The notes below the pieces were generated by a model that was not told the origin of the DNA, ran no database searches, and worked only from the letters and a program-made list of their open reading frames with translations. From an uncultured Bacteroidales bacterium (lineage in GTDB: Bacteria > Bacteroidota > Bacteroidia > Bacteroidales > Paludibacteraceae): a stretch of DNA of 35,458 nucleotides. The first letter of the stretch is position 1, and every line of letters begins with the position of its first letter. Of the stretch, positions 24,101 through 31,106 are shown piece after piece. A program made the position numbers and the translations under genes. Location: NCBI GenBank assembly GCA_902780235.1, contig CACZEL010000019.1, positions 1 to 35,458 on the forward strand. Direction: 5' to 3'.

Positions 24101-24551
24101 AGAGTAAAGCATCCGTACATGACTCATCCAAATCCTCAGCTTCAAAGACACGGGCACTCATCATCACCGGTCCGTCGGATGTCAGCGTCAGGTAAATCTC
24201 CTTCTGCTTCAAACGAACCAGCATCGTTGCGTTAGCAGACCATACGCGTTGCTGTTTGGGATGGATCGTGAACGATTTCTCATCCGTCTGTCCGGCAACG
24301 GTAGCCTTCAAACTCGTGTGAGTGTCGTTAAATGCATCCTTGTTGGCCAAGAATAGATTCAACGCCGGCGTCTCCTCTTCGTAGAGAGGGGCCAGATCTA
24401 CGCGATACCATTTCGTACCACTGGTGTGCGTCATCGGGGTCTCCCAGTCAAAGTCAATAGCATTGGCTTTGGTGGAGCCGTCGTTTCGGCCAATGGCCAT
24501 CATAGGGATGGTCATTACCAACGCGACAACAAATGTTAGAAATTTCTTCAT
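18123..24551 (-). CDS. Giant secreted repeat protein with T9SS-type C-terminal domain (2142 aa)
   Basis: A signal peptide (FLTFVVALVMTIPMMA) is followed by about nine degenerate domains of ~120 aa. They are recognised by C-x2-A-x2-FxW...G....WY.V (e.g. CTDALLFNWATG near 145, CLNAVKFNWEEG near 520, CSSAIPFNWVSG near 637, CMNAMMFDWEHG near 1170). Residues ~1685-1950 hold five ~53-aa units with SYYWADADTTITT...HTY.HTF....GCDSVV. The last ~70 residues (IRIYTAEGLLQKTYKAYG...GFYLVELSNES) resemble a type-A T9SS sorting domain. The protein is most likely exported and attached to the cell surface as an adhesin or fibre; no catalytic motif was seen. It is followed by an outer-membrane barrel gene and, two genes further, the porW-like gene. 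Confidence 0.88.
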   Translation of the reverse strand: MKKFLTFVVALVMTIPMMAIGRNDGSTKANAIDFDWETPMTHTSGTKWYRVDLAPLYEEETPALNLFLANKDAFNDTHTSLKATVAGQTDEKSFTIHPKQQRVWSANATMLVRLKQKEIYLTLTSDGPVMMSARVFEAEDLDESCTDALLFNWATGITKPAGVPVWYKVNIKDAKANTGQDVCVVVTNNGTKTLTLIAGQSLDCPSSGVTRRTIELAAGQTLRDTIPNTMLNGVAFDELYVSLENDQPITVTAEYANRPLVPVLPADPMGLKYEEKIVPDTSLHTVDVTTLSAGVTYYFKYDVAKLNALKKYEPEFTFRNTGSTQATIDRKMAFDVPAFSAQGNTLVLDGNDESIEVLTKNTLLGLDNAYIYVKITSDQDIQLISRFKHLREGKACRTNIDFDWINGHTQAASTKLWYAIDVADARDNIEDIVVHVQNLGNAKASLDASVAFSCPYIDLQEMHHTLAAGATEVRTLGYSTYAMMTDTIWIGVETNQSIKFWATTKPAKTTEPDEACLNAVKFNWEEGAMQNGGDTVWYKISMDEVREKSAKFPTVFVQNLSSTNPAKITAELSLECPDSIANQKRTKTLAANESFSKQLSRNLFENIVQDTIYLKVITTESIALQIRLTEEAEGASCSSAIPFNWVSGNSQNANDNFWYVVDMRTVMQQGNDIRLHIENRDNATCKGVAQLIYECPTVSAPSVQDFTLKAHAEKSITVQNSAFETLSDSMAYVNLQGTTGLRFWVELLPLKHFDTIYADGLTLIPLQWDTLYTQTVDTAWYIIPNSEIEKVRNLEEKAKPVAHLINLGSAMTIKAEGAFAFPITKKMMTKSQKLKANQHFTDTVPSGTFDQIIKKDSIIIRVTRPVGGSNFQFRAELVSAFSGNTRNDALPIRLGERYTQGPNTEMWYKLNTADLKKDTTLFNKALLVVGKNAGKGDAEVQVSVYEGLLSEVDLLEEYGLNDYRKRTVKKGQSKSHNIPAQAIYGVGDVELYIKLRTTDSLLFETKFNGTYAPKAVDPKQAEAKLLAPNVEYVVPGDNQEHWYMVCIPYMQNNYIYTDGAKLEYELNGKATIEATATFQDEMDCAMPVRKRTINKSGGYHKGAKPLRELIEKAIKKAGQTFDFSGTDPAFMDSLLHRYITKDSITGYVRIKTDNDLKVKLVLEQTTGDACMNAMMFDWEHGNVNPAHQKTWYQVTLDSVAIPDSCDLRLHVDNWSDALDSVKVSASVYFECGEKATISKTYKQGQSSRDSIDIDRDLIANLGWPPYMFIEYNSDTTSHIWAELIPNVPRDTLRDTIIAYVCAGETFTDTITNTPYVINYSMEWRDTVEFQDGPVMKDSITLFQVHPLVAPEALTVDSMKKLNAAPVLVQGMQLFVDSSSVKLTEIYRAHALAVDTIFKVDTVYWAKPVYDEGDLDVTDEASLNLTSYYPKTKVLDTLLLVIKGGECGVTYRKDIVFPLEDWKYAPKSERVCPPLPAVNPDTIPNVTTVLEPLYYNRPRYIDTVVTYVALDRPTMIDQTELAGLGVMPSVGTTGVIDTTNTINALQSLFNSYDDETIMDVIFIEWEAQDAGTWHKMPYTVTLQATASTINMRYLINTECGVKDTSSLFVINVPAQACTNDTIVDPSYPTGAFGCESFVWPMDNATYTTDGRYYYNDGPKSAGSACDLIYYVDVTINHASPETIIPGDFEGCLSYTYQWEAGVDTVINTVGKHSYSHTYTNVNGCDSVVTISVIIYKTDSTVAKHDSACVSYYWADVDTTITTVGEHTYYHTFPSSHGCDSVVAKTVTIFAPESSTAKHDSACVSYYWADADTTITTVGEHTYQHTFANRFGCDSVVTKKVTIFATESSTDTEASDCDSYYWADADTTITTVGTYTYTHTFTNRHGCDSVVSKQITIYPSKTSTHPDEEHCNLFYWAEADTTITTTGTHTYQHTFSTVHGCDSVVTIKVTINGTPYVDTLEVKAYYGYRVIMINRNQINDMPGWADLDSLDLDHPEYVTWYQMLGATPDITTDKKVATGYYYTLPNGEPLPAGNQYYAYIDIPASVGATCGSIGITEVITIGSPAAAPALVPSLAKPGEDIQIINLDPTVETLIRIYTAEGLLQKTYKAYGDTSFTIKAAGDFGFYLVELSNESLKSTLRYIVK
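18690..19500 (-). repeat. Five tandem ~160-bp coding repeats (GCDSVV units)
   Basis: The codons for GCDSV recur near 18730, 18891, 19051, 19211 and 19376, a period of 160-165 bp. The central units are the most alike, which suggests recent duplication. A related unit occurs in the gene at 26211-28580. Confidence 0.85.
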
Positions 24552-24591
24552 AGAGTTTAATGATTTAAATTTGTTTGTTATATATTGTTTT

Positions 24592-26178
24592 TTATTGTTG
24601 TTTCACAGGGCGACCTAAAAGGTCGTATTCTTTTCCTTCGCGACGGATATAAATCACTCCGTCCCGCATATATTTGAACGCCGGCATGTCGGATACGGGA
24701 ACTTCGTCGATCCCCACTCCGATGCTTCTCTGCTCAATATGGAGTTGTATCCAACGGGTACATTCGTTTCGTTTGGTTTTCACAATTAAGGTATCGCCGT
24801 AATCCTTGATCAGAATCATATATCCGCTATGCCAATATCCGCTCGCGCCAAACCATTCCATCGGGATAGCGATGGTGTCGTATTCTATTTCCGGATCGGT
24901 AAAATGAAGCGTGATATCGCGTACCATCCAGGTATCCTGATCTACCCAAAGGGAATCGCGGAAGACCGTGTCACTCGAATACGTGACGCCGCCATAGGTA
25001 GCGGTCTTACCCAGACAAAGGGTATCATTTACCTCAGTCTCTTGGCGAACGATAATACGCTCCACATGCACATTCACGATATCATCGCATCGATTCGCCT
25101 GCCGGATCGTGAAGGTATAATCGCCCCATCCGTCTTTCGGGATGATCTGATTGCGATAGTTATAGGGTAACTGACTGGCTTTCAAGCGCAGCGTATCATA
25201 CATTACCTCTGTCTGTTCCACCGTCAGGTAGTAAGTCGTAAACGCCAAAGTGTCTCCGGCTTTGAACAGGATATCATTCGGATAAACGGTTGTCTGCCTA
25301 AGCGTCGTGTCCGGCAACTGCAGACCCATTCCCTGGCAGATCGTGGTATCAATACGTTGATTGTCCCATTTGAGGGTATTGCGATAGATGACACGTCCCA
25401 CATACGAAGAGTCATGCGTCACATGGACATAGATCGTATCTTGCGCCGTCTTGATGGCTTTCATCTGCACCGAATCCAAGATATAAACATGCATCGAGTC
25501 GCGCAAGGTCACGTTGGCAATCTCCTCGCCGTTGCAAGAGTCCTTGGTCAGACGGATTGTAGCAGGCTGATTGTTCTTCTGCTTCCAACGAATGAATCCC
25601 TGACCGTTGGTAGCGATATTAGTCGGTTGCAACTTATAGACCTCTTCAGCTTGGTCGCAGACATAAGTCATACGCGGCAGGAAGCGCAAGATGGTATCGC
25701 AGGTTGATTTGGGTCCTTCATCGTACGGGTAACAATAGACCGTACCGGTGCCTCCATTATTCGGATAGACCTTGATACGCGGAACCAACGTAGAAATCAC
25801 GCCACCCATACCGGATCCACCCATCTGATCCAGTTTGCTATTGATCTCATCCATGCTCATCTCACGCATCTGATTTCCTCCGACGGTCATCGTGATGGTC
25901 GGCGTATACGAAGAACAGAAAGCATATACTTCAAACGTAAGCGAAGTGCTGGCGAGCCAATAGGCAGAGAGACCCAATTTCAGATCCTCCACCGTCGTAG
26001 AAAACCACATGGTATCGGTCAGCGCCACCTGCAACGGGAACTGGAAAGGGGTTCCGGCACGACAATCGCAGAAATGGTCCGGATATCCTTCCTTCCACCA
26101 TTCGCATGGACCTTCACTTTGCGCTACAGCCATCAGGCTCATCGCCAACAGGATCACTATGTTTGCTATTCGTTTCAT
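24592..26178 (-). CDS. Secreted protein with conserved C-terminal tail (528 aa)
   Basis: A signal peptide (IANIVILLAMSLMAVA, then QSEG) leads to a cysteine-containing mature protein. An N-terminal domain (~residues 40-100, PLQVALTDTMWFSTTVEDLKLGLSAYWLASTSLTFEVY) resembles, in layout, the first domains of the neighbouring secreted proteins. Later segments such as TTICQGMGLQLPDTTL and DTLCLGKTATYGGVTYSSDTV are divergent relatives of the C-x-G...Y repeats of the flanking genes. The last ~30 residues (FKYMRDGVIYIRREGKEYDLLGRPVK) match the tails of the proteins at 26211-28580 and 31244-35458. Spacers of 32 and 40 bp link it to the flanking genes. Function unknown; surface export is inferred. Confidence 0.8.
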   Translation of the reverse strand: MKRIANIVILLAMSLMAVAQSEGPCEWWKEGYPDHFCDCRAGTPFQFPLQVALTDTMWFSTTVEDLKLGLSAYWLASTSLTFEVYAFCSSYTPTITMTVGGNQMREMSMDEINSKLDQMGGSGMGGVISTLVPRIKVYPNNGGTGTVYCYPYDEGPKSTCDTILRFLPRMTYVCDQAEEVYKLQPTNIATNGQGFIRWKQKNNQPATIRLTKDSCNGEEIANVTLRDSMHVYILDSVQMKAIKTAQDTIYVHVTHDSSYVGRVIYRNTLKWDNQRIDTTICQGMGLQLPDTTLRQTTVYPNDILFKAGDTLAFTTYYLTVEQTEVMYDTLRLKASQLPYNYRNQIIPKDGWGDYTFTIRQANRCDDIVNVHVERIIVRQETEVNDTLCLGKTATYGGVTYSSDTVFRDSLWVDQDTWMVRDITLHFTDPEIEYDTIAIPMEWFGASGYWHSGYMILIKDYGDTLIVKTKRNECTRWIQLHIEQRSIGVGIDEVPVSDMPAFKYMRDGVIYIRREGKEYDLLGRPVKQQ

Positions 26179-26216
26179 TAATTCGTTAATTCTTTCACTC
26201 TTTCACTCCTTTATTC
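26179..26216 (-). repeat. Microrepeat spacer between two secreted-protein genes
   Basis: On the plus strand: degenerate TTAATTC/TTTCACTC/CTTTATTC units of 7-9 bp fill the spacer and reach the stop codon of the upstream gene. Confidence 0.45.
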
Positions 26217-28580
26217 CTTAATCCTTCTCCCAAGTACATCGTACATCATCCCTTGGTAAATCATGTATATCTGTCCGTCTTTGAGCACTTTGCGAACAGT
26301 GGTAGATTCTGCGTCAATATTCTCGACATCTTCGGTAGAACCGACAGGAATCGTCTCTGAGAAGATATGTCCGCAAGTGAAGCGCACTTCGATCGTCAAG
26401 CGACCAAAATCTTTCCATACGGGTTCTGCCGTACTCTGCAGGGTCTCGATAGCCGTTTCGCCTTTCTTGATAAACGTCCATTGGATCTGCTTCACGGGTT
26501 CCAATTCGCCGATATAGTGTGCCTCGAGTGCCTGTTCTACATGACGCAGGGCAAGCTCCACGCGGCGATCTTGTTGCGAAAGAAGAAGACCTTCTTGGTA
26601 ATCCCACTCAGCCGGCGACTCATAGACATACATGCGGTAGCGACGAATCGTCGTCTCGCTGATCAACTCCTCATGTTCCGTGTTAAAGCCTTGGCAGAAA
26701 TAAACGGTGTCGTACATATATTCGCGATCTACGATCGTCAAGTGCAACGTAGCCGTGGAATCACAACCGTGACTATTCTTCGTCTCATAGGTATAATCGC
26801 CGCTCTCCGTATAGGTCGTACCATGCCAGATATAGCTATTAATTTCCGTACGGCTCTCTTCTCCGGCGGTAGCATGATAAATGGTCAGATGCAGCGTCAC
26901 CGTCGAGTCGCAACCGTGACTGTTACCTCCGACGAACGTATGGTCATACTCCCCACTCTGCTCATACGCCTGTCCATACCATTCGAACGACTCGCAAGCC
27001 GTAGCCGTCGTATCGCCGGTAGTGGCATGATAGATCGTCAGATGCAATGTTACCACCGAGTCGCAACCGTGACTATTGGTGAACGTATGCTTCGGTTCCG
27101 CACTTTCCGTGTAGGTAGCGCCATACCATTCAAACGACTCGCAAGCCGAGGCTGTCGTGTCACCTGTAGTCGCATGATAGATCGTCAGATGCAGCGTCAG
27201 CACAGAGTCGCATCCATGGATATTGCGGCCCTCCAACGTATGATCATAATCACCACTCTGCTCGTACGTGTGTCCGTACCATTCGAACGACTCGCAAGCC
27301 GAAGCCGTCGTATCGCCGGCACTTACGGGCAAGATCGTCAAGTTCACCGTATGCACGGTATCCATATAGACGCCATTTACCTCCTTACCAAGAATCGTAT
27401 CGGTGGTATGAAGTCCGGCATCGATGTACGATTTGCCGTACCATTCAAACGGCAACTCCGTCTCGCAAATAGTCTGCGGGAAGGTATCAATCACTTGCAG
27501 ATGGCGAATGGTCAGATTGAGCGTTACGATCGAATCACAACCGGCAGCATTCACGAAATAATCCGTTGCACCGCTAATGGATTTCCGATACGTGATCCCT
27601 AAATTGGTGGTATAACTATCATAGGCAGTCACGTTAACCCCTGCTGCCGGACCATAGGTGATATCCTTGAATCGTACGGTTTGTGTAACCACGCTATCGC
27701 ATCCGAAAGCCGTCTGGAAATGACGGGTATATGTACCGGCATCACGAATCGTCGTATCGCCCTTAACCGGATCAGACCAGATATATTCATAGCCTTCCAT
27801 CTCCAATTCGCACACCGCTGTATCCGGCAACAGATTCTTCACAGAATGATGAATTGTCAGATGCAGAATTGCCGTACTGTCGCATCCGGCTGCATTGGTC
27901 GTATGATATTCATAATCGCCGGACTCCTTGCGCCACTCTCCGTTCCAGAACAGCGAGTCGCACTCCTCCAAAGTCACTTCCCCACTCGTCGGATGATTGA
28001 TCGTCAGATGTAAGGTCACAATCGAGTCACAGCCTGCAGCATTGGTTGTCACATACTCATAATCGCCGGATGCATAACGCCATTCCCCTTTCCACAGCAG
28101 CGAGTCGCATGCTACGGCCGTTGTATCGCTCGTAGTAACATCGCATGTATGCGGGAAGAACTCCGCGATAGCATTGTTCTCGTGCGTCGAGAAATAGAAA
28201 TAACGCACATTCTCTTCTTCAGCAGCCTCAGCCAATTCCCATTTCCAACCCATATGGCAGCCCTCGGAAACCATCTTAGCGGACAATGTATCATCCACAG
28301 CTTTCACCTCAACAAGCATCGGTATCGGGCCAAACGCCGTGTCCGGCCAATAATAGACCGTTGCCGGCAGATGATTAGCTTGAATCTGGAAATAATTCTC
28401 CGATCCGTCCGTCACAATAGCCGTCATATGCTGATCCACATCCAGCGCGTTACTGATATTCGTGCCCATAGACGCGTGCTGCGCGCTCGCGTAAGAAAAA
28501 ACGGACACAAACAAGCATAGCGCCAGCGCCCTATGGAGGATAGACTCTATTTGATATGTATTGTTCATGTCTGTTTTCAT
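26211..28580 (-). CDS. Secreted repeat protein with GCDS repeats (789 aa)
   Basis: The protein starts with a long n-region and a hydrophobic core (ALALCLFVSVFSYASA). An ATG at residue 5 is an alternative start; both lie after the promoter at 28606-28637. After an N-terminal domain (~residues 35-145), the protein consists of about eight GCDS(V/T)VTLHLTI repeats. The best kept are ~49-50 aa long: HATTGDTTASACESFEWYG, a Y..SG.Y.HTF segment, and HGCDSVVTLHLTI. The C-terminus VRKVLKDGQIYMIYQG...YDVLGRRIKE matches two other secreted proteins here and is probably a sorting or anchoring tail. It is the first gene of a train that runs to the porW-like gene. A surface adhesin or layer role is inferred. 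Confidence 0.85.
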   Translation of the reverse strand: MKTDMNNTYQIESILHRALALCLFVSVFSYASAQHASMGTNISNALDVDQHMTAIVTDGSENYFQIQANHLPATVYYWPDTAFGPIPMLVEVKAVDDTLSAKMVSEGCHMGWKWELAEAAEEENVRYFYFSTHENNAIAEFFPHTCDVTTSDTTAVACDSLLWKGEWRYASGDYEYVTTNAAGCDSIVTLHLTINHPTSGEVTLEECDSLFWNGEWRKESGDYEYHTTNAAGCDSTAILHLTIHHSVKNLLPDTAVCELEMEGYEYIWSDPVKGDTTIRDAGTYTRHFQTAFGCDSVVTQTVRFKDITYGPAAGVNVTAYDSYTTNLGITYRKSISGATDYFVNAAGCDSIVTLNLTIRHLQVIDTFPQTICETELPFEWYGKSYIDAGLHTTDTILGKEVNGVYMDTVHTVNLTILPVSAGDTTASACESFEWYGHTYEQSGDYDHTLEGRNIHGCDSVLTLHLTIYHATTGDTTASACESFEWYGATYTESAEPKHTFTNSHGCDSVVTLHLTIYHATTGDTTATACESFEWYGQAYEQSGEYDHTFVGGNSHGCDSTVTLHLTIYHATAGEESRTEINSYIWHGTTYTESGDYTYETKNSHGCDSTATLHLTIVDREYMYDTVYFCQGFNTEHEELISETTIRRYRMYVYESPAEWDYQEGLLLSQQDRRVELALRHVEQALEAHYIGELEPVKQIQWTFIKKGETAIETLQSTAEPVWKDFGRLTIEVRFTCGHIFSETIPVGSTEDVENIDAESTTVRKVLKDGQIYMIYQGMMYDVLGRRIKE
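26730..28130 (-). repeat. Eight coding repeats with GCDS motif
   Basis: The GCDS codons recur near 26757, 26907, 27058, 27204, 27532, 27692, 27877 and 28024. The first four are spaced 146-151 bp apart and are nearly identical over CESFEWYG and DSxVTLHLTIYHAT; the others are more diverged. Confidence 0.85.
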
Positions 28581-28605
28581 TCACACACGTACGTAAAAAA
28601 CGCGG

Positions 28606-28637
28606 CAAAGATACTGCTTTTTTTTGACATACGCAAA
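28606..28637 (-). promoter_or_regulatory. Promoter of the long secreted-protein/porW gene train
   Basis: On the minus strand TTTG (28634-28637), a 20-bp spacer and TATCTTTG (28606-28613) match the consensus exactly, 25 bp before the first ATG. No other consensus promoter was recognised in the spacers down to 13357, and these spacers are only 3-40 bp long. Confidence 0.85.
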
Positions 28638-28679
28638 TTTATTTATAAATTTTAATTATTTTTCGTGAAAAATTGCCAT

Positions 28680-30551
28680 TTATTCCACATTCAGCACTAA
28701 ATTTTCCACATCTCCATGCAAAGTATATGTCCCCGGAGCGAGGGTTAGATCATGTGTCTCGGCAGTGGTTTGTGACCATGATTCGACGGGTGTCAAACCG
28801 GATATATCCGTTATCTCTCCGGCAAAAAGAGACAGCGCTTGATCATGGGAAACACGCACGGTGTATTGCTGTCCAGCGGCAGATTTCTCACCGCAAATCG
28901 CGGCAATCGAAGCAATAGGATACGTCTCTTCTATCGGGTCCTGCTCGGCAGGAGATAAAGAGGTAACCGTAATTGTTCCGGCAACACCCGGATAAAAAAT
29001 CACATACAGATAACCATCTGCATCTACATGTCCGGCCCAATCTTTAGACACCATATTAGCAGGGGTACGTGTCCAAGTTGAACCTTTTGTGATCGCCTTG
29101 TATGCCAACACTTGATTAGAGCCCGTATTGAGGGAGAAAGTACATCCATCTCCAATATAGGTCGGACAGTTTCCCGTACCACTCGTTGTCCACTTGAACG
29201 ACATATCGCCGTCTTTCCATTCGTTGAAATAGAAACGATAATACACTGCTCCGTAGCTTCCTTTCTCCACATTCAGCGTAGCTCCCGGCCATTTTATCTC
29301 TTGGCAATTCATACAGGAAGATGCATTCCATATTGCCGGTTTGATGGTTGTCTTGGCGGTACATTCAAAGCGCACATAAAGGTATTTGGCGGTAATGCCA
29401 TTCCACAAGGCTTTCATCTCCGCATCCGGAATTCCGAACCAGTGTCCGTTGTCGTTCTTATGGAACTGATAGGTCCTAATCGCTTCCGGCAATGTAAAAG
29501 TCGGACTCGTACCGATATACATCTTGAAGACATGATCAGTCGGAGTAGTAAAGATCGTAGCCGTATCCCATGAGTACGGAATCGCAAAGAGTGCATTGGT
29601 GTCAGCCGGAACAGGCGTAATCTTATCATAACGCAGCAAGGTAGCCCCACCCTCAGGAGGAGCTTGCGGCACGCGCTCAATCTTCATGACGCCGCTGCCC
29701 GTAGTGTAGAACTTGGCAAAGAACATACCGGCTTCGCTACTCACTTCTTCGCTATGGATATAGTATCTCACTTCATCGCGAGTCATCTTAAGCGTATCTT
29801 GCGGCTGTAAGACAAAATAGTCCAAACGATGCTCATCAGTTCCATCCGTAGGATCATAATCGCAATCGTTTCCTACAGCCACCTCTACCGGCGCTGTACC
29901 ATCCCATACATAGCGGATGGAGTCTTCCTGCCATTGAATATACGGCACAATCACATGTCGCTCTTTATCAAGCGGTTTCACGCGTACCGTATCGCCCAAA
30001 TGCATGAATTTCACACTATCCATACAGTTTGCAAACATATCATCCGGTGCGATACTCATCGATCCGGCACATTTGTAGGTCACCTTGACGAACACCTCCA
30101 CATTATAGCTGATACCGGTTTTCAGAAGCAAATCGCGGTACTCCTTTCCGATCGCTATATAATAGCAAAACCGACCGTCATCCAGTGTCTTGCTGTTCAA
30201 ACTCGGCTTATGCGGCATATCAAACTGAATACCACTACCGCTGTTCTTGCAGAAAAGGCTGCAGATGATGCTATCTGTATATACTCCGGATTGGCAACTG
30301 AAGTCCATCTCCACCTCCGGTTTCGGATCGGACGCACCGTTCTGCGGAACAAAATAGACCGCCAACGGCAAGTCAAACGTCCATGCCGAGTACCAAACCG
30401 TTTTAGATTTGTCTATGGATGCAGTATATCCATCTGCCAAGGGTATCGCCGTAGCACATGTCGTACCCGGAGATGCCGCGCGCGCAGGTGCGCTCATTCC
30501 CATAAGGAACGCGCACACGCATAATATATTTCTAAGTTTCATCATATTCAT
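28680..30551 (-). CDS. Secreted protein, paralogue-like first domain (about 623 aa)
   Basis: A signal peptide (LRNILCVCAFLMGMSAPARA) is followed by CATAIPLADGYTASIDKSKTVWYSAWTFDLPLAVYF, similar in layout to the first domains of the other large secreted proteins. The rest alternates beta-rich segments with scattered cysteines; residues ~410-500 hold CMNCQEIKWPG and YYRFYFNEWKDGDMSFKW. The C-terminus is LAPGTYTLHGDVENLVLNVE and lacks the RDG..Y...GR tail of its neighbours. Several starts are possible; the ATG at 30549-30551 overlaps the TGA of the upstream reading frame (ATGA), while MKLRN at 30542 gives the neatest signal peptide. No promoter was found directly upstream. Function unknown. Confidence 0.8.
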   Translation of the reverse strand: MNMMKLRNILCVCAFLMGMSAPARAASPGTTCATAIPLADGYTASIDKSKTVWYSAWTFDLPLAVYFVPQNGASDPKPEVEMDFSCQSGVYTDSIICSLFCKNSGSGIQFDMPHKPSLNSKTLDDGRFCYYIAIGKEYRDLLLKTGISYNVEVFVKVTYKCAGSMSIAPDDMFANCMDSVKFMHLGDTVRVKPLDKERHVIVPYIQWQEDSIRYVWDGTAPVEVAVGNDCDYDPTDGTDEHRLDYFVLQPQDTLKMTRDEVRYYIHSEEVSSEAGMFFAKFYTTGSGVMKIERVPQAPPEGGATLLRYDKITPVPADTNALFAIPYSWDTATIFTTPTDHVFKMYIGTSPTFTLPEAIRTYQFHKNDNGHWFGIPDAEMKALWNGITAKYLYVRFECTAKTTIKPAIWNASSCMNCQEIKWPGATLNVEKGSYGAVYYRFYFNEWKDGDMSFKWTTSGTGNCPTYIGDGCTFSLNTGSNQVLAYKAITKGSTWTRTPANMVSKDWAGHVDADGYLYVIFYPGVAGTITVTSLSPAEQDPIEETYPIASIAAICGEKSAAGQQYTVRVSHDQALSLFAGEITDISGLTPVESWSQTTAETHDLTLAPGTYTLHGDVENLVLNVE

Positions 30552-31052
30552 TGTATTAGTTGCCAAACACCTTTTATCTTCGAATGATCTTTAGGTAAAT
30601 AGCCTAATTCCTTCAGGGTGTCAATTGCACGTGCTATAGTACGCTCAGTAACTCCAAGATTATCTTCCATCTCTGAATATTTAATCTTTGGATTAAGACG
30701 AATTAAATCATATACATTCTTTACTAATAGAGTTGGAAATCGCCTAATGTCAGTTTTTGAAGGTTCAATGTCAGTTTTTATGTCAGTTTTTGAATAATCT
30801 ATGTCAGTTTTTATGTCGGATTCTGATTCTATGAGTCCTTGTTCGATAGCTGAAGCTATCAATCGGATGAATGGTGCCGTCATCGTTCACTCCGAGGAAC
30901 AAGTAACCGGGCTTGCGATTGTTGGGAAGATCATTAGCGAACGCACAAATAGCCTGACCAAACTTATCCGTATTGGTCGTGCTAATTGTCCGCTCTACTC
31001 GATCGCTTTCCAAATCGTTGAGCAAAGTACGTATTTCCTCGTTTGATAACAT
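30548..31052 (-). pseudogene. Remnant of an AlbA_2-type DNA-binding/ATPase-like gene with internal deletion
   Basis: The ATG at 31050-31052 opens a frame with a clear AlbA_2 start (LESDRVERTISTTNTDKFGQ, then AICAFANDLPNNRKPGYLFLGVNDDG). It then runs out of family resemblance and stops at 30804. In another frame, 30548-30883 carries a low-complexity KTDI linker and a C-terminal winged helix-turn-helix (SEMEDNLGVTERTIARAIDTLKELGYLP). Complete proteins of this kind have several hundred residues between these parts, so the middle is missing and the two ends are out of frame. The C-terminal piece could still be made from the ATG at 30883 as a 111-aa wHTH protein. Its TGA overlaps the ATG of the secreted-protein gene. 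Confidence 0.75.
30746..30818 (-). repeat. TGTCAGTTTTT direct repeats in the AlbA_2 remnant
   Basis: On the plus strand the unit (A)TGTCAGTTTTT occurs near 30748, 30769, 30781 and 30802, with a fifth diverged copy at about 30814. It encodes the repeated KTDI in the linker before the winged helix. Confidence 0.75.
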
Positions 31053-31106
31053 GGAATAATTTCAACTGCTTACAAAATGTAATCTTTTCTCTAATTTGCT
31101 AATCGT

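Noticed and set aside
30552-30566. TTG start for the secreted protein at 28680
   Set aside because: In-frame ATG codons at 30551 and 30542 are closer to the signal peptide, and one overlaps the upstream stop.
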